A stretch of DNA of 59,174 nt, taken from contig QKXI01000018.1 in NCBI GenBank assembly GCA_003367665.1, positions 1 through 59,174 of the forward strand. The letters run 5' to 3'. The position numbers were made by a program, and so were the translations under genes. The stretch is from Leifsonia sp. ku-ls. Lineage in GTDB: Bacteria > Actinomycetota > Actinomycetes > Actinomycetales > Microbacteriaceae. The notes under the pieces were generated by a model. It was not told the DNA's origin, did no database searches, and was given only the letters and a program-made list of their open reading frames with translations. Positions 26,168 to 34,889 of this stretch are shown here, piece by piece; position 1 is the stretch's first letter, and every line of letters starts with the position of its first letter.

Positions 26168-26735
26168 GGTCGAGCGGGGTGACACCGTTCTGCATCGGCT
26201 GCTGATCCCGACGATCTCCCGGTTCGCCGGGTACCGGCTGCCTGATGCGGCCCGCGTCGCGTTCTACGATCGTGCGTTCGTCGGGCCGGTGCTCGGAGCG
26301 TGGACCCAGAAGGCCATGCGGGGGCCGAGCGACTGGTCGGTGGCGGAGCGCGAGCTGATGGCGGCCATGGTCGCGTCCTGGAACAGCTGCCCGTTCTGCG
26401 TGGGCGCACACAGCGCGATCGCCGCGAGGGGGATGGACGACGCCGTGGCGGCGGCCGTGCTCGCCGACTACCGGACCGCCCCGATCGACGAGAAGTACCG
26501 GGCGGCGCTGGCGTTCCTCGAGAAGATGACCCGTCGGCCGACGGACCTGACCGCCTGCGACGCACGCGCGGTCCTGGACACGGGGGTCACCGCGCAGGCG
26601 CTCCAGGATGCAGCCGCCGTCGGGGCGGTGTTCAACATCGTCACCCGCAACGCGAACGCGCTGGGCTTCGCGATGCCGACGCCCGACGAGTTCGCGAAGG
26701 CCGCAGGGATGCTGCTGCGCCGCGGGTACCGCTGA
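26154..26735 (+). CDS. Carboxymuconolactone decarboxylase/AhpD-like protein
   Basis: A 193-residue protein of the AhpD-like fold. The redox motif is in SWNSCPFCVGAHSAIA, a CxxC plus the nearby His typical of alkylhydroperoxidase AhpD and CMD proteins, near residue 78. The C-terminal half has the second helical repeat (NIVTRNANALGFAMP). It probably reduces peroxides or organic radicals with thiol electrons; substrate unknown. GAGG lies upstream of the chosen ATG. It overlaps the 110-aa gene and converges on moaD. Confidence 0.85.
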   Translation: MRLPEVERGDTVLHRLLIPTISRFAGYRLPDAARVAFYDRAFVGPVLGAWTQKAMRGPSDWSVAERELMAAMVASWNSCPFCVGAHSAIAARGMDDAVAAAVLADYRTAPIDEKYRAALAFLEKMTRRPTDLTACDARAVLDTGVTAQALQDAAAVGAVFNIVTRNANALGFAMPTPDEFAKAAGMLLRRGYR

Positions 26736-26740
26736 CCGGC

Positions 26741-26986
26741 TCAGCCGCCGGCGAAGGGCGGGAGGACGTCCACGGTCCCGGTCAGGGCGCGGGACGGGTC
26801 CCGCGAGACGACCCCGCCGACGAGGAACGACCCCGACCGCACCACGCGCTCCATCGCGTCGCCGTAGCGGGCGACGAGCGCTGCCTGCAGGCCGCCGACC
26901 GTCGCGTCGTCCACCTCGATGCGCTCCTCCGGCGTTCCGGCCGCCTCCTCCGCCGCCGCGAAGTATCGCACCACGACCTCAGCCAC
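26741..26986 (-). CDS. moaD: Molybdopterin synthase sulfur carrier subunit
   Basis: An 81-residue ubiquitin-like protein that carries sulfur as a C-terminal thiocarboxylate. It starts [16 protein letters not shown] and ends VLPPFAGG, the diglycine tail required for activation by MoeB. The GTG at 26986 is chosen because GGAG lies 6 nt upstream; the start lies 8 nt inside the end of moaA, so the two genes are coupled. Confidence 0.93.
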   Translation of the reverse strand: MAEVVVRYFAAAEEAAGTPEERIEVDDATVGGLQAALVARYGDAMERVVRSGSFLVGGVVSRDPSRALTGTVDVLPPFAGG

Positions 26987-28082
26987 CGATCGCTCCCATG
27001 CTCCGGACCGGCGGGGCGAAGCCGGCCGCGTCCATCCCGTGTCCCGCCTGCTTGCCCCACATCGCCGCACGCCACCAGAGGGCGATCTCGGCGTCGTCCG
27101 CGCCGCCGCGCAGCAGCCCGCGCAGGTCGGTCTCGTCGTCGCCGAACAGGCACGAGCGCACGGTGCCCTCCGCGGTGATCCTGGTGCGGTCGCATGCCGC
27201 GCAGAACGACCGCGTGACCGAGGCGATGATGCCGACCGTCGCGGGGGTGCCGTCCAGCGTCCAGCCCTCGACCCGCCACTCCTCGGCGGGGGCGTGCGGG
27301 TCGTCGCGGCCGGCCTCGACGAGCGTGAACCGCTCCCCCAGCACCGCGAGCAGCTCCTCGGCCGACACCATGTTCTCGCGCAGCCAGGAGCGGTCCGCGT
27401 CGAGCGGCATCTGCTCGATGAACCGCAGGCGGCAGCCGTTCTCCAGGGCCCAGGCGAGCAGCGCGGGGGCGTCGTGCAGCGTGTCGCGCATCATCACGGC
27501 GTTGAGCTTCAGCGGGGTCAGCCCGGCCTCGTGCGCCGCGTGGATGCCGGCGAGCACGGCCGGCAGCCGGTCGCGGCGGGTCAGCCGGGCGAAGTGCTCG
27601 CGGTCGACCGTGTCCAGCGACACGTTGACGCGGGTCAGGCCGGCCTCGACGAGCGCGTGGATGCGGTGGTCCAGGCCGATGCCGTTGGTCGTGATCGACA
27701 GGTCGACGCCGGGCGCGGCCTCCGCCGAGCGTCCGATGATCTCGGCCAGGTCGGCGCGCATGAGCGGCTCCCCGCCGGTGAACCGCACCTCCCGCACGCC
27801 CAGGTCGCGCACCCCGATCCGCACCAGCCGGGCGATCTCCGCCGCGGTCAGCAGGTCGTCCCGCGGGATCGCCGGCAGGCCCTCCGCCGGCATGCAGTAC
27901 GTGCAGCGCAGCGAGCACTTCTCGGTGACCGAGACCCGCAGGTCGCGCGCGACGCGCCCGAACCGGTCGAGGAGCCCCGGATGCTCCGGTCGCCCCGCCA
28001 GGCTCGGCAGCACGCCCGCGGCCGCGGCCGCGTCGTCCCGCGGCGCGGTGCGCAGCGGGAGTCCCAGGTTCACGGCCGTCAT
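26979..28082 (-). CDS. moaA: GTP 3',8-cyclase (radical SAM enzyme of Moco synthesis)
   Basis: Catalyses the first step from GTP, with MoaC. The 367-residue protein has the radical-SAM cluster CSLRCTYC near residue 55, [11 protein letters not shown], and the C-terminal second cluster FCAACDRTR followed by a further Cys (near 292-306). The ATG at 28082 is supported by the leaderless -10 TATGGT 7 nt upstream; two upstream in-frame starts are less likely. It is divergent from the soluble molybdoenzyme and coupled to moaD. The GG tail that inserts in the active site of MoaA is present as GAIGG at the C terminus. Confidence 0.94.
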   Translation of the reverse strand: MTAVNLGLPLRTAPRDDAAAAAGVLPSLAGRPEHPGLLDRFGRVARDLRVSVTEKCSLRCTYCMPAEGLPAIPRDDLLTAAEIARLVRIGVRDLGVREVRFTGGEPLMRADLAEIIGRSAEAAPGVDLSITTNGIGLDHRIHALVEAGLTRVNVSLDTVDREHFARLTRRDRLPAVLAGIHAAHEAGLTPLKLNAVMMRDTLHDAPALLAWALENGCRLRFIEQMPLDADRSWLRENMVSAEELLAVLGERFTLVEAGRDDPHAPAEEWRVEGWTLDGTPATVGIIASVTRSFCAACDRTRITAEGTVRSCLFGDDETDLRGLLRGGADDAEIALWWRAAMWGKQAGHGMDAAGFAPPVRSMGAIGG

Positions 28083-28089
28083 GCTCTTC

Positions 28090-28123
28090 ACCATAGACCG
28101 GCACACGGCGTCGGCAATAAGCT
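28090..28123. promoter_or_regulatory. Divergent leaderless -10 elements for moaA and the soluble molybdoenzyme
   Basis: TATGGT on the minus strand (28090-28095) lies 7 nt before the moaA ATG and TAAGCT on the plus strand (28118-28123) lies 6 nt before the ATG at 28130. The two promoters are within 35 bp and probably share control. Confidence 0.5.
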
Positions 28124-28129
28124 GCCGCC

Positions 28130-28723
28130 ATGGGAATCATCTCGTCCGGCTTCCTCGGCCGTCGGAGGACCGACGACCCCCGCCTCCCACCCGGCCAGTA
28201 CCTGACCGAGGGCTTCCCGGTGCTGTCCGCCGGGCCGACGCCCCGCATCGCCAAAGAAGACTGGGCGTTCACGATCACCACGGAGAAGGGCGACGTGCAC
28301 CGCTGGAGCTGGGACGAGTTCCTGACGCTCCCGCAGGAGGACGTGAGCACCGACATCCACTGCGTCACCAGCTGGTCGAAGCTCGGGACGTCGTGGCGCG
28401 GCGTCGCGCTCGACACCCTGTTCAAGGACGTCGACACGTCGTTCGAGTACACGATGGCGCACAGCTACGGCGGCTACACGACCAACGTCCCGCTCGCCGA
28501 CCTGCTGGGCGGCAAGGCCTGGATCGCCCACTCCTTCGACGGCAAAGACCTGGAGCCGGAGCACGGCGGCCCCGCCCGCCTCCTGGTGCCGCACCTCTAC
28601 TTCTGGAAGAGCGCGAAGTGGGTCAACGGGCTGCAGATGCTGCCGCAGGACCAGCCGGGCTTCTGGGAGCAGAACGGCTACAACATGTACGGCGACCCGT
28701 GGAAGGAACAGCGCTACTGGTGA
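28130..28723 (+). CDS. Soluble molybdopterin-dependent oxidoreductase, sulfite oxidase family
   Basis: A 197-residue minimal Moco domain without the dimerisation domain or a signal peptide. The Moco Cys is in [19 protein letters not shown], and [16 protein letters not shown] and [19 protein letters not shown] are family landmarks. It overlaps an FAD reductase gene by 4 nt, which suggests a cytoplasmic two-component enzyme in which that reductase supplies or takes electrons. It is smaller than MsrP and lacks its twin-arginine signal. Confidence 0.9.
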   Translation: MGIISSGFLGRRRTDDPRLPPGQYLTEGFPVLSAGPTPRIAKEDWAFTITTEKGDVHRWSWDEFLTLPQEDVSTDIHCVTSWSKLGTSWRGVALDTLFKDVDTSFEYTMAHSYGGYTTNVPLADLLGGKAWIAHSFDGKDLEPEHGGPARLLVPHLYFWKSAKWVNGLQMLPQDQPGFWEQNGYNMYGDPWKEQRYW

Positions 28724-29490
28724 GCAGCGTATGGCGGGTGGCCGACGTGCTCGACACGCGCATGGAGACCCCGACGGCCCGCACCATCCGGCTGCGCATC
28801 CCCGGCCTGCACGGCCACCTGGCCGGTCAGCATGTCGACATCCGGCTGACCGCGCCCGACGGGTACCAGGCGGTGCGGTCGTACTCGATCGCGTCCGGCG
28901 GCGGCCGGGGTGCGCTGGAGCCGCGGGAGCTGCCGGACGACGAGCTGGAGCTGACCGTGGAGGAGCTGGCCGACGGCGAGGTGTCGCCGTATCTGGTGCG
29001 CGGCCTGCAGAACGGCGACCAGCTGGAGGTGCGCGGCCCGGTCGGCGGCTGGTTCGTCTGGCGGCCGGGCGACGACGGGCCCGTGCAGCTGATCGCGGGC
29101 GGGTCCGGCGTCGTGCCGCTCATGTCGATGGCCCGGGCGCACGCCGCGGCGGCCAGCGCGGCGCCGTTCCGGCTGCTGTACTCGGTGCGGACGCCGTTCT
29201 CCGGCTACTACACCGACGAGCTCGCCGGCCTCGCCGCCGAGCCCGCCGCCCCGCTGCAGCTGGACTACGTCTACACGCGGCAGGCGCCGCCCGGCTCCGA
29301 GACGACGCCGGGACGCCTGACCGCCTCGGGGCTCGTGCAGCGCGTGCTGCCGGCCGCCGACTCCCCCACCTTCTTCATCTGCGGCTCCACGCCGTTCGTC
29401 GAGGCGGTCTCCGGCTGGCTGGTCGACGCCGGCCACGACCCGGCGCGCATCCGCACCGAGCGCTACGGCGGCATCGGAGGGACGCCATGA
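28720..29490 (+). CDS. FAD/NAD(P)H ferredoxin-reductase-like oxidoreductase
   Basis: A 256-residue flavin reductase of the ferredoxin-NADP reductase fold, without a 2Fe-2S domain. The FAD motif RSYSIAS is near residue 47, the NAD(P)H-binding IAGGSGVVPLMSMAR near 126, and the end FICGSTPFVEAV and the C-terminal RTERYGG are standard. GTG start overlaps the molybdoenzyme stop, and the next gene overlaps its own stop by 4 nt, so the three proteins are probably a functional unit. Confidence 0.9.
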   Translation: MSSVWRVADVLDTRMETPTARTIRLRIPGLHGHLAGQHVDIRLTAPDGYQAVRSYSIASGGGRGALEPRELPDDELELTVEELADGEVSPYLVRGLQNGDQLEVRGPVGGWFVWRPGDDGPVQLIAGGSGVVPLMSMARAHAAAASAAPFRLLYSVRTPFSGYYTDELAGLAAEPAAPLQLDYVYTRQAPPGSETTPGRLTASGLVQRVLPAADSPTFFICGSTPFVEAVSGWLVDAGHDPARIRTERYGGIGGTP

Positions 29491-29753
29491 CGGACCAGGA
29501 CTACCTCGACGGCAACGCCGCCGCCGGGCTGCTCTCGGAGGTGTTCGCCGCTGACATCACGACGGCCGTCGGCTGTTGCGGCAACTGCGGAGACCAGTCC
29601 GTGGTGGCGCGCGCCCGCGTCTACGTCGACGAGCACGGTCTCGTCGCCCGCTGCTCGGTCTGCGGCGACGTGCTCGCGGTCGCCGCCGAGCGCGCCGGCC
29701 GCCTCTGCCTCGACCTCCGCGGCCTCGCCTGGCTCGAGTTCCCCGTCTCCTAG
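29487..29753 (+). CDS. DUF6510-family zinc-ribbon protein (88 aa)
   Basis: An 88-residue protein with C-C-x-x-C in VGCCGNCGDQS and a second CxxC in RCSVCGDVL, a compact zinc-ribbon arrangement, matching the DUF6510 family. It overlaps the FAD reductase stop codon as ATGA. It may bind metal or partner the reductase; function unproven. Confidence 0.85.
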   Translation: MTDQDYLDGNAAAGLLSEVFAADITTAVGCCGNCGDQSVVARARVYVDEHGLVARCSVCGDVLAVAAERAGRLCLDLRGLAWLEFPVS

Positions 29754-29771
29754 CCCGCGGCCGGCGCCTCA

Positions 29772-29909
29772 CTCGTCACGAATCGCCCGCATTCGTCACG
29801 AATCGCCGCAGCATGTTGCGCTGGAGCCGGCGCGCCGTTCGTCACGAATCGGCGCGATTCGTGACGAATGGGCGCGATTCGTGACGAATGGGCGCGATTC
29901 GTGACGAAT
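29772..29909. repeat. Array of six palindromes ATTCGTSACGAAT at 20-bp steps
   Basis: Six copies of a 13-bp palindrome (6-bp arms, central G or C) start at 29771 (first base mismatched), 29791, 29837, 29857, 29877 and 29897, spaced 20, 46, 20, 20 and 20 bp. Copies 1-3 have central C, copies 4-6 central G. Copies 4 and 5 are perfect tandem 20-mers, ATTCGTGACGAATGGGCGCG. The array fills the gap between convergent genes (DUF6510 gene and the APC permease). Adjacent copies could also fold into hairpins. Protein-binding sites are the simplest reading, but no binder is known. Confidence 0.85.
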
Positions 29910-29927
29910 CGGTGGCGACCCTGGGGG

Positions 29928-31904
29928 TCAGGAGACGTGTACCGCGGGCCGCCGCTTGACGTCCTTCTCGGCCTCGCGGAGCACCTCGCGGGTGACGGGG
30001 GCGACCTCGCCGACGCCGGTGATCAGGTAGCGGAACATGTTCGAGATCGGGTTGCCCTCGGTCCACTCGAAGTAGATCGTCGGGACCACGCCGGTGACGT
30101 CGCGGATCTCGATCAGCACTGCGGCGATCGTGTTGGGCACGTTGCCGCTGCGCACCTGCAGCACTCGGTAGCCGTGCTTGACCACGCCCTGCACCACCAG
30201 GTCCTCCTCGAAGTCGGAGGAGTCGGACGGGAGCACTTCGAGGAAGATCGTGCGCGAGCGCTGCGGGATGTGGCTGAACTTGCGCTCGTCCTTGTTCTTC
30301 TGCTCGTACTCCTTCGTGGTGTCCACGTCGGGCTCGTGCGAGATGATGCGGATCTCGCCCTCCTCTGCGTCCTCCAGGATGAAGTCGAGCGCCGTCACGT
30401 CGAAGGTCACCGACGTCGCCCGCAGCTGGAACGACCGCCCGATCCGCGACACGATCGACACCACGAGGATGCCGAGGATGAACAGCGCCGCGATGCGCAG
30501 GCCGTCCGGCCGCTCGATGATGTTGTCGATCGTGGTGTAGACGAAGATCGCCGTGATCAGCCCGAACACCCACATGCGCTTCGGCTGCCGCTTGCGCCGC
30601 GCCGACAGGGTCACCGCGAGCGACGCCGAGGTGATGAGCACCAGCACGCCGGTCGCGTAGGCGCCGCCCTGCGCGTCCACGCTCGCCTCGAAGATCAGCG
30701 TGATGAGGAACGCGATCGCCGTGAAGACGAGCACCAGCGGCCGCACCGCGCGCGCCCACTGCGGCGCCATCCCGTACCGCGGCAGGTAGCGCGGCACCAG
30801 GTTGAGCAGGCCGGCCATCGCCGACGCGCCCGCGAACCACAGGATGAGGATGGTCGAGAGGTCGTAGACCGTGCCGAACCCGTTGCCCAGGTACTCGTGC
30901 GCGAGGTATGCCAGCGCACGGCCGTTCGCCTGCCCGCCGGGCTGGAACTCCCGCTGCGGGATGAGCAGCGTCGTGGTGAAGCTCGACGTGATCAGGAAGA
31001 CGCTCATGATGATGGCGGCCGTCGTGAGCAGGCGGCCGGCGCCGTGGATGCGTCCCTTCGGGTACGCCGGGTCGTCGTCCGGGCGTCCCTTGATCTGCGG
31101 CATGACGGCGACGCCGGTCTCGAAGCCGGACAGGCCAAGGGCGAGCTTGGGGAACACCAGCAGCGCGACGCCCACGATGACGAGCGGGTTGCCGTTCTGC
31201 CGGAACAGCGCCTCCGTCCAGTCCGTCACCGCCGTCGGGTGCGCGAACACCTGCACGATGGAGGTGGACACGACGACGACGTTGAGGGCGAGGTAGACCC
31301 CGACCAGCACCACGGCGATGCCGATCGCCTCCTTGAAGCCCTTCAGGAACACGGCGCCGAGGAGCGCGAGCAGGAACAGCGTGATGAGCACGTTGTTGCC
31401 GTGGAACCAGTCCGGCGCGTACGGGTTCTCGATCGCGTGCGCGGAGGCGTCGGCGGCGGACAGCGTGATCGTGATCATGAAGTCCGTCGCCGCGAAGCCG
31501 AGCAGCACCAGCACGAGCAGCTTGCCCGCCCACCACGGTAGCAGCCGCTCCAGCATGGCGATCGAGCCGGAGCCCTTGAAACTCTCCCGCGCGACCCGGC
31601 GGTACACCGGGAGGGCGCCGAGCAGGGTCAGGGCGACGAGCACGAGCGTGGCGAACGGCGAGATCAGGCCGGCCGCGAGCGCCGCGATCGCGGGCTGGTA
31701 GCCGAGGGTGGAGAAGTAGTCGACGCCGGTGAGGCACATGACCTGCCACCACGGGTGCGTGCGCTCGGGGTTGCGGCCGTGCGGGCCCTGCTGGGTGCCG
31801 CGCTCGTCCACGAGGCCGGTGAGCAGCCAGTGCCGGAGCCTGCCGCCCTTCGTCGATCGCGGCGGCGCCGGCCGTGCCTGGCCCGGGACGGGGATCTCGC
31901 TCAC
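29928..31904 (-). CDS. APC-superfamily amino-acid permease with large cytoplasmic tail
   Basis: A 658-residue transporter with about 12 membrane segments in residues 50-490 (for example [20 protein letters not shown] and [14 protein letters not shown]) and a soluble C-terminal domain of about 165 residues without a recognised motif (from about 490). It belongs to the larger actinobacterial APC permeases; the substrate is not determined. The GTG at 31904 is chosen because TACCCT lies 6 nt upstream. It ends 18 nt after the palindrome array. Confidence 0.88.
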   Translation of the reverse strand: MSEIPVPGQARPAPPRSTKGGRLRHWLLTGLVDERGTQQGPHGRNPERTHPWWQVMCLTGVDYFSTLGYQPAIAALAAGLISPFATLVLVALTLLGALPVYRRVARESFKGSGSIAMLERLLPWWAGKLLVLVLLGFAATDFMITITLSAADASAHAIENPYAPDWFHGNNVLITLFLLALLGAVFLKGFKEAIGIAVVLVGVYLALNVVVVSTSIVQVFAHPTAVTDWTEALFRQNGNPLVIVGVALLVFPKLALGLSGFETGVAVMPQIKGRPDDDPAYPKGRIHGAGRLLTTAAIIMSVFLITSSFTTTLLIPQREFQPGGQANGRALAYLAHEYLGNGFGTVYDLSTILILWFAGASAMAGLLNLVPRYLPRYGMAPQWARAVRPLVLVFTAIAFLITLIFEASVDAQGGAYATGVLVLITSASLAVTLSARRKRQPKRMWVFGLITAIFVYTTIDNIIERPDGLRIAALFILGILVVSIVSRIGRSFQLRATSVTFDVTALDFILEDAEEGEIRIISHEPDVDTTKEYEQKNKDERKFSHIPQRSRTIFLEVLPSDSSDFEEDLVVQGVVKHGYRVLQVRSGNVPNTIAAVLIEIRDVTGVVPTIYFEWTEGNPISNMFRYLITGVGEVAPVTREVLREAEKDVKRRPAVHVS

Positions 31905-31910
31905 GTGGTC

Positions 31911-31916
31911 AGGGTA
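31911..31916 (-). promoter_or_regulatory. -10 element TACCCT of the APC permease gene
   Basis: TACCCT on the minus strand lies 6 nt before the GTG at 31904; leaderless pattern. Confidence 0.55.
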
Positions 31917-31920
31917 CTGC

Positions 31921-33423
31921 TCACCAGGCCGAGACACGGTAATCCTTCAGGAAGACGCCGTGAAGGTCTTCTCCGGCCTCGCCACGGACGATCGGGTCGT
32001 AGACGCGGGCGGCGCCGTCGACCAGGTCGAGCGGGGCGTGGAAGCCCTCCTCGGCGAGGCGCACCTTGGTGTGGTGCGGGCGCTCGTCGGTGATCCATCC
32101 CGTGTCGACGCTGGTCATCAGGATGCCGTCACTCTGGAACAGCTCCCCCGCGCTGGTGCGCGTCAGCATGTTCAGCGCGGCCTTCGACATGTTGGTGTGC
32201 GGGTGTCCCGCGCCCTTGTAGCGGCGGCCGAAGACGCCCTCCATGGCCGACACGTTGACGACGTAGGAACGCCCGGCCGCGGCGAGCGCCGGCCGGAGCC
32301 GGTCGATCAGGATGAACGGCGCCGTCTGGTTGCACAGCTGCACCTCGAGCAGTTCGAGCGCGTCGATGCCGCCGATGGTCTGGGTCCAGGAGTTGACGTA
32401 CGCCACATCCGGGACCAGCCCGCCGGCGTCGATGGCCGTGCCGTCGGCATGCCGGGCGAGCGACGAGGAGCCCGCGGCCATGGCGGCGGCGGCGAGGTCG
32501 TCCGCGGTGAGCGCGGCGGGTCCGGCCAGCTCGGCGATGGTGCCGCGCACGTCGGCGGCGGAGAGCAGCGGGTGCGCCGCCACCGACCGCTCCAGGGCGA
32601 GCGGATGCGGGTCGGCGGTGTGGCCGAAGGTCTCCAGTTCCGGCAGCGGCCCGTCGGGGAGCGGCTGCGTCTCGGCCTCCGCGAGCAGCGAGTATGCGCC
32701 GGGCGACCGGCGGACGGTCTGCGCGGCGTTGTTGATGAGGATGTCGAGCGCACCCCGCTCGGCGACCGAGTCGGCGAGCGCGATCACCTGGGCGGGGTCG
32801 CGCAGGTCGATGCCGACCACCCGCAGCCGGTCGATCCAGCGTCCGGCGTCGGGAAGCTGGGAGAACCGGCGCACCGCGTCGCGCGGGAACCGCGTGGTGA
32901 TGGTCAGGTGCGCGCCGTCGCGCAGCAGCCGCAGCGCGATGTGCATGCCGATCTTCGCCCGGCCGCCGGTGAGCAGCGCGCGCTTTCCGGTCAGGTCGGT
33001 GCGGGCGTTGCGCTTGCCGTGGCTGAACGCGGCGCATGACGGACACAGCTGGTGGTAGAACCAGTCGACCTCGGTGTAGTGCTCCTTGCAGATGTAGCAG
33101 GCGCGCGAGGTGAGGAGGGTGCCCGCGGTGCGCGATCCGGTGCTGCTGGAGGTCAGCTCGCGGCCGCGCGTCTCGTCGTCGATGCGGTCGGGCGCGCCGG
33201 TCGCGGTGGCGGCGATGACGGCCCGATCGGCCTCCAGCACCTGCTGCCGCAGCTCCCGCCGCCTGGCCTGCTTCGAGGCTTTGAACATGTGCGCGGTCGC
33301 CCGCCGCACACGGACGTAGTCGGGATGCTCCTGGTCGAGCTCGTGCAGGCGCTCGAGCACACGGAGGGTCGCCGCGAGATCGTCGGGGTCGATGCCGGAC
33401 GCGGCCGGGGTTTCGGGAGGCAC
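31921..33423 (-). CDS. Atypical SDR oxidoreductase with N-terminal CxxC region
   Basis: A 500-residue protein. Residues 1-140 hold helices and a zinc-finger-like region (ACYICKEHY, then LCPSCAAF), and the rest is a Rossmann short-chain dehydrogenase: [12 protein letters not shown] (cofactor), ILINNAAQT, and [11 protein letters not shown] with the active-site Ser. In the YxxxK position the sequence reads HTNMSKAAL, with Thr in place of the catalytic Tyr. GTG start is supported by TAGAAT 6 nt upstream. The substrate is unknown; the missing Tyr may mean altered chemistry. Confidence 0.85.
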   Translation of the reverse strand: MPPETPAASGIDPDDLAATLRVLERLHELDQEHPDYVRVRRATAHMFKASKQARRRELRQQVLEADRAVIAATATGAPDRIDDETRGRELTSSSTGSRTAGTLLTSRACYICKEHYTEVDWFYHQLCPSCAAFSHGKRNARTDLTGKRALLTGGRAKIGMHIALRLLRDGAHLTITTRFPRDAVRRFSQLPDAGRWIDRLRVVGIDLRDPAQVIALADSVAERGALDILINNAAQTVRRSPGAYSLLAEAETQPLPDGPLPELETFGHTADPHPLALERSVAAHPLLSAADVRGTIAELAGPAALTADDLAAAAMAAGSSSLARHADGTAIDAGGLVPDVAYVNSWTQTIGGIDALELLEVQLCNQTAPFILIDRLRPALAAAGRSYVVNVSAMEGVFGRRYKGAGHPHTNMSKAALNMLTRTSAGELFQSDGILMTSVDTGWITDERPHHTKVRLAEEGFHAPLDLVDGAARVYDPIVRGEAGEDLHGVFLKDYRVSAW

Positions 33424-33429
33424 CGGAAG

Positions 33430-33435
33430 ATTCTA
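33430..33435 (-). promoter_or_regulatory. -10 element TAGAAT of the SDR gene
   Basis: TAGAAT on the minus strand, 6 nt before GTG 33423. Confidence 0.55.
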
Positions 33436-33473
33436 CGTGGCGGCGAGGCGCCTCATCGCGGCCATCAGAAACA

Positions 33474-33479
33474 TATACT
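33474..33479 (+). promoter_or_regulatory. -10 element TATACT of the peroxiredoxin gene
   Basis: TATACT, 7 nt before the ATG at 33487, in an AT-rich patch. This is the closest match to the -10 consensus among the leaderless sites here. Confidence 0.6.
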
Positions 33480-33486
33480 CCAATCC

Positions 33487-34023
33487 ATGAATGCACCAGC
33501 CGACAGCCTCATCGGGAGCGCAATGCCCGCGCTCGCCCTACCGTCGACCGACCGGGATTCCATTGACCTTTCCGACCCCTGTCTCGGGGCGTTCGTCCTT
33601 TTCCTCTTCCCACGCACAGGTGACCCCGCCACGCCGGATTCGCCCGAGTGGGAGCTGCTTCCCGGAGCCAAGGGGTGCACCGCCGAGGCCTGCCGCTTTC
33701 GGGACCTCGCGACGGATTTCCGCCGTGCCGGCCACAGGGTCTTCGGCGCGTCGAGCCAAGACATCCGCACTCAGCGAGAGGCGACGACGCGGTTGGCCCT
33801 GGGCTATCCTCTGCTGTCGGATCCCGAGCTCCTGATCTCCGACGCCCTCGGGCTCGAGACGTTCGCTTTCGAGGGCACCCGCATGTTCGTGCGAGCGACG
33901 CTGATCGTCGAAGCTGGGCGCATCCAGGCGGTGTATCGCCGCATCGCGAACCCCCGCGAGCACCCGCTCGACGTGCTCACCGCGGTGCGCGCACGACGAA
34001 CCAGCGCTGACGTGGCACCATGA
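33487..34023 (+). CDS. Peroxiredoxin of the BCP/PrxQ type
   Basis: A 178-residue thiol peroxidase. GCTAEACRFRDL contains the peroxidatic Cys64 and, five residues on, Cys69, the pair used by BCP/PrxQ enzymes; FPRTGDP is the expected preceding strand, but it is followed by about 15 extra residues before the Cys. The C-terminal half has the thioredoxin-like core (DPELLISDALGLETF). It has no ribosome site and is predicted leaderless. It is less GC-rich at wobble positions than its neighbours. DUF1622 follows after 4 nt. Confidence 0.85.
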   Translation: MNAPADSLIGSAMPALALPSTDRDSIDLSDPCLGAFVLFLFPRTGDPATPDSPEWELLPGAKGCTAEACRFRDLATDFRRAGHRVFGASSQDIRTQREATTRLALGYPLLSDPELLISDALGLETFAFEGTRMFVRATLIVEAGRIQAVYRRIANPREHPLDVLTAVRARRTSADVAP

Positions 34024-34027
34024 ACGC

Positions 34028-34456
34028 ATGGATGCGCACGCCTTCTTCGAGGCGACCGGCACCGCCTTCGAGTTCGCCGGAGTCGCCGCGATGGCGGTCG
34101 GGTTCGTGGTCGCGGTCGTGCTCGCGCTGGTCGCGTGGGGGCGTCAGCGCAGCGGGGTCGCCGCGTTCCGGACGCTGCGGGAGAGCTTCGGCGGCGTCAT
34201 CCTGCTGGGGCTGGAGATCCTGGTCGCCGCCGATCTGGTCAAGACGGTCACGTCGACGCCCTCGCTGACGGACGCGCTGGTGCTCGGCATCATCGTGCTC
34301 ATCCGCACCATCCTGAGCTTCTCGCTGCAGGTGGAGATCGACGGCGTCGCGCCGTGGCGGCGGGCGCTGGTCACCACCGGGCCCTCGGTCATCGCGCGGG
34401 CCGCCCGGTCGGCGACGCGGACGCCCGACGGCGGGGAGCAGCCGGCCGGGCTGTAG
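34028..34456 (+). CDS. DUF1622 family membrane protein (142 aa)
   Basis: A 142-residue membrane protein with three to four hydrophobic segments: FAGVAAMAVGFVVAVVLALV, GGVILLGLEILVAADLV and LGIIVLIRTILSFSLQVEID. The pattern of the last two segments is that of DUF1622, a family of unknown function. It follows the peroxiredoxin by 4 nt, probably co-transcribed. Confidence 0.88.
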   Translation: MDAHAFFEATGTAFEFAGVAAMAVGFVVAVVLALVAWGRQRSGVAAFRTLRESFGGVILLGLEILVAADLVKTVTSTPSLTDALVLGIIVLIRTILSFSLQVEIDGVAPWRRALVTTGPSVIARAARSATRTPDGGEQPAGL

Positions 34457-34463
34457 GGCGCGG

Positions 34464-34856
34464 CTAGCCTTCCTCGGCCGCGCGGCGGGCGGCGCGCTCC
34501 GCGTCGCGCTGCTTCACGCGGGCGTTCTCCGCGCGCACGGCGGCCTGGGTGGCGCGCTCGGCGACCAGCCACGCCGGCGGGTCGGCCAGCAGGTCCTTGA
34601 TCTGCGCGGTGGTGAGCGCCTCGGTGATGCCGCCGCGGGCGAGGCCCGAGTTGGAGACGCCGAGCTTGCGGGCGACCACGTCGCGCGGGTGCGGTCCCTG
34701 GGCGCGGAGGGTGCGCAGCCACTCCGGCGGCTCGGCGTTCAGCGCGTCCAGCTCGGTGCGGCTGATCTCGCGGTCGCGGAAGTCCTCCGGCGCCGCCGGC
34801 AGGTAGATGCCGAGCTTCTTGGCCGCGGTGGCCGCCTTCATGGTCTGCGCCTTCAT
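34464..34856 (-). CDS. DUF5997 family protein
   Basis: A 130-residue soluble protein rich in charged helices (C-terminal ARVKQRDAERAARRAAEEG is coiled-coil-like). The central GPHPRDVVARKLGVSNSGLA looks like a helix-turn-helix, and the whole matches DUF5997 of actinobacteria. TAGCCT lies 7 nt before the ATG. It is divergent from a LysR-effector-like gene with start codons 34 nt apart, so the two are probably co-regulated. Confidence 0.85.
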   Translation of the reverse strand: MKAQTMKAATAAKKLGIYLPAAPEDFRDREISRTELDALNAEPPEWLRTLRAQGPHPRDVVARKLGVSNSGLARGGITEALTTAQIKDLLADPPAWLVAERATQAAVRAENARVKQRDAERAARRAAEEG

Positions 34857-34863
34857 GCCTTCC

Positions 34864-34883
34864 AGGCTACCGTTCGCTACCCT
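34864..34883. promoter_or_regulatory. Face-to-face leaderless -10 elements
   Basis: TAGCCT on the minus strand (34864-34869) for the DUF5997 gene and TACCCT on the plus strand (34878-34883) for the LysR-effector-like gene. They are 8 bp apart, so RNA polymerase can probably serve only one at a time. Confidence 0.5.
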
Positions 34884-34889
34884 CGTGGG

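Noticed and set aside
28083-28129. Moco riboswitch before moaA
   Set aside because: The moaA message is predicted to be leaderless, leaving no room for the element.
26608-29490. A 960-codon frame joining the moaA region with the FAD reductase
   Set aside because: Only the last 256 codons make sense; the rest is antisense to moaA. The GTG at 28720, overlapping the previous stop, is the proper start.
29772-29909. Possible CRISPR array
   Set aside because: Repeats are 13 bp and the 7-nt spacers are nearly the same; true CRISPR repeats and spacers are longer and spacers differ. No cas genes are near.
33487-34023. Peroxiredoxin gene as horizontally acquired
   Set aside because: Its wobble positions are somewhat lower in GC, but the promoter form and neighbour coupling fit the host, and the difference is too small to judge by eye.
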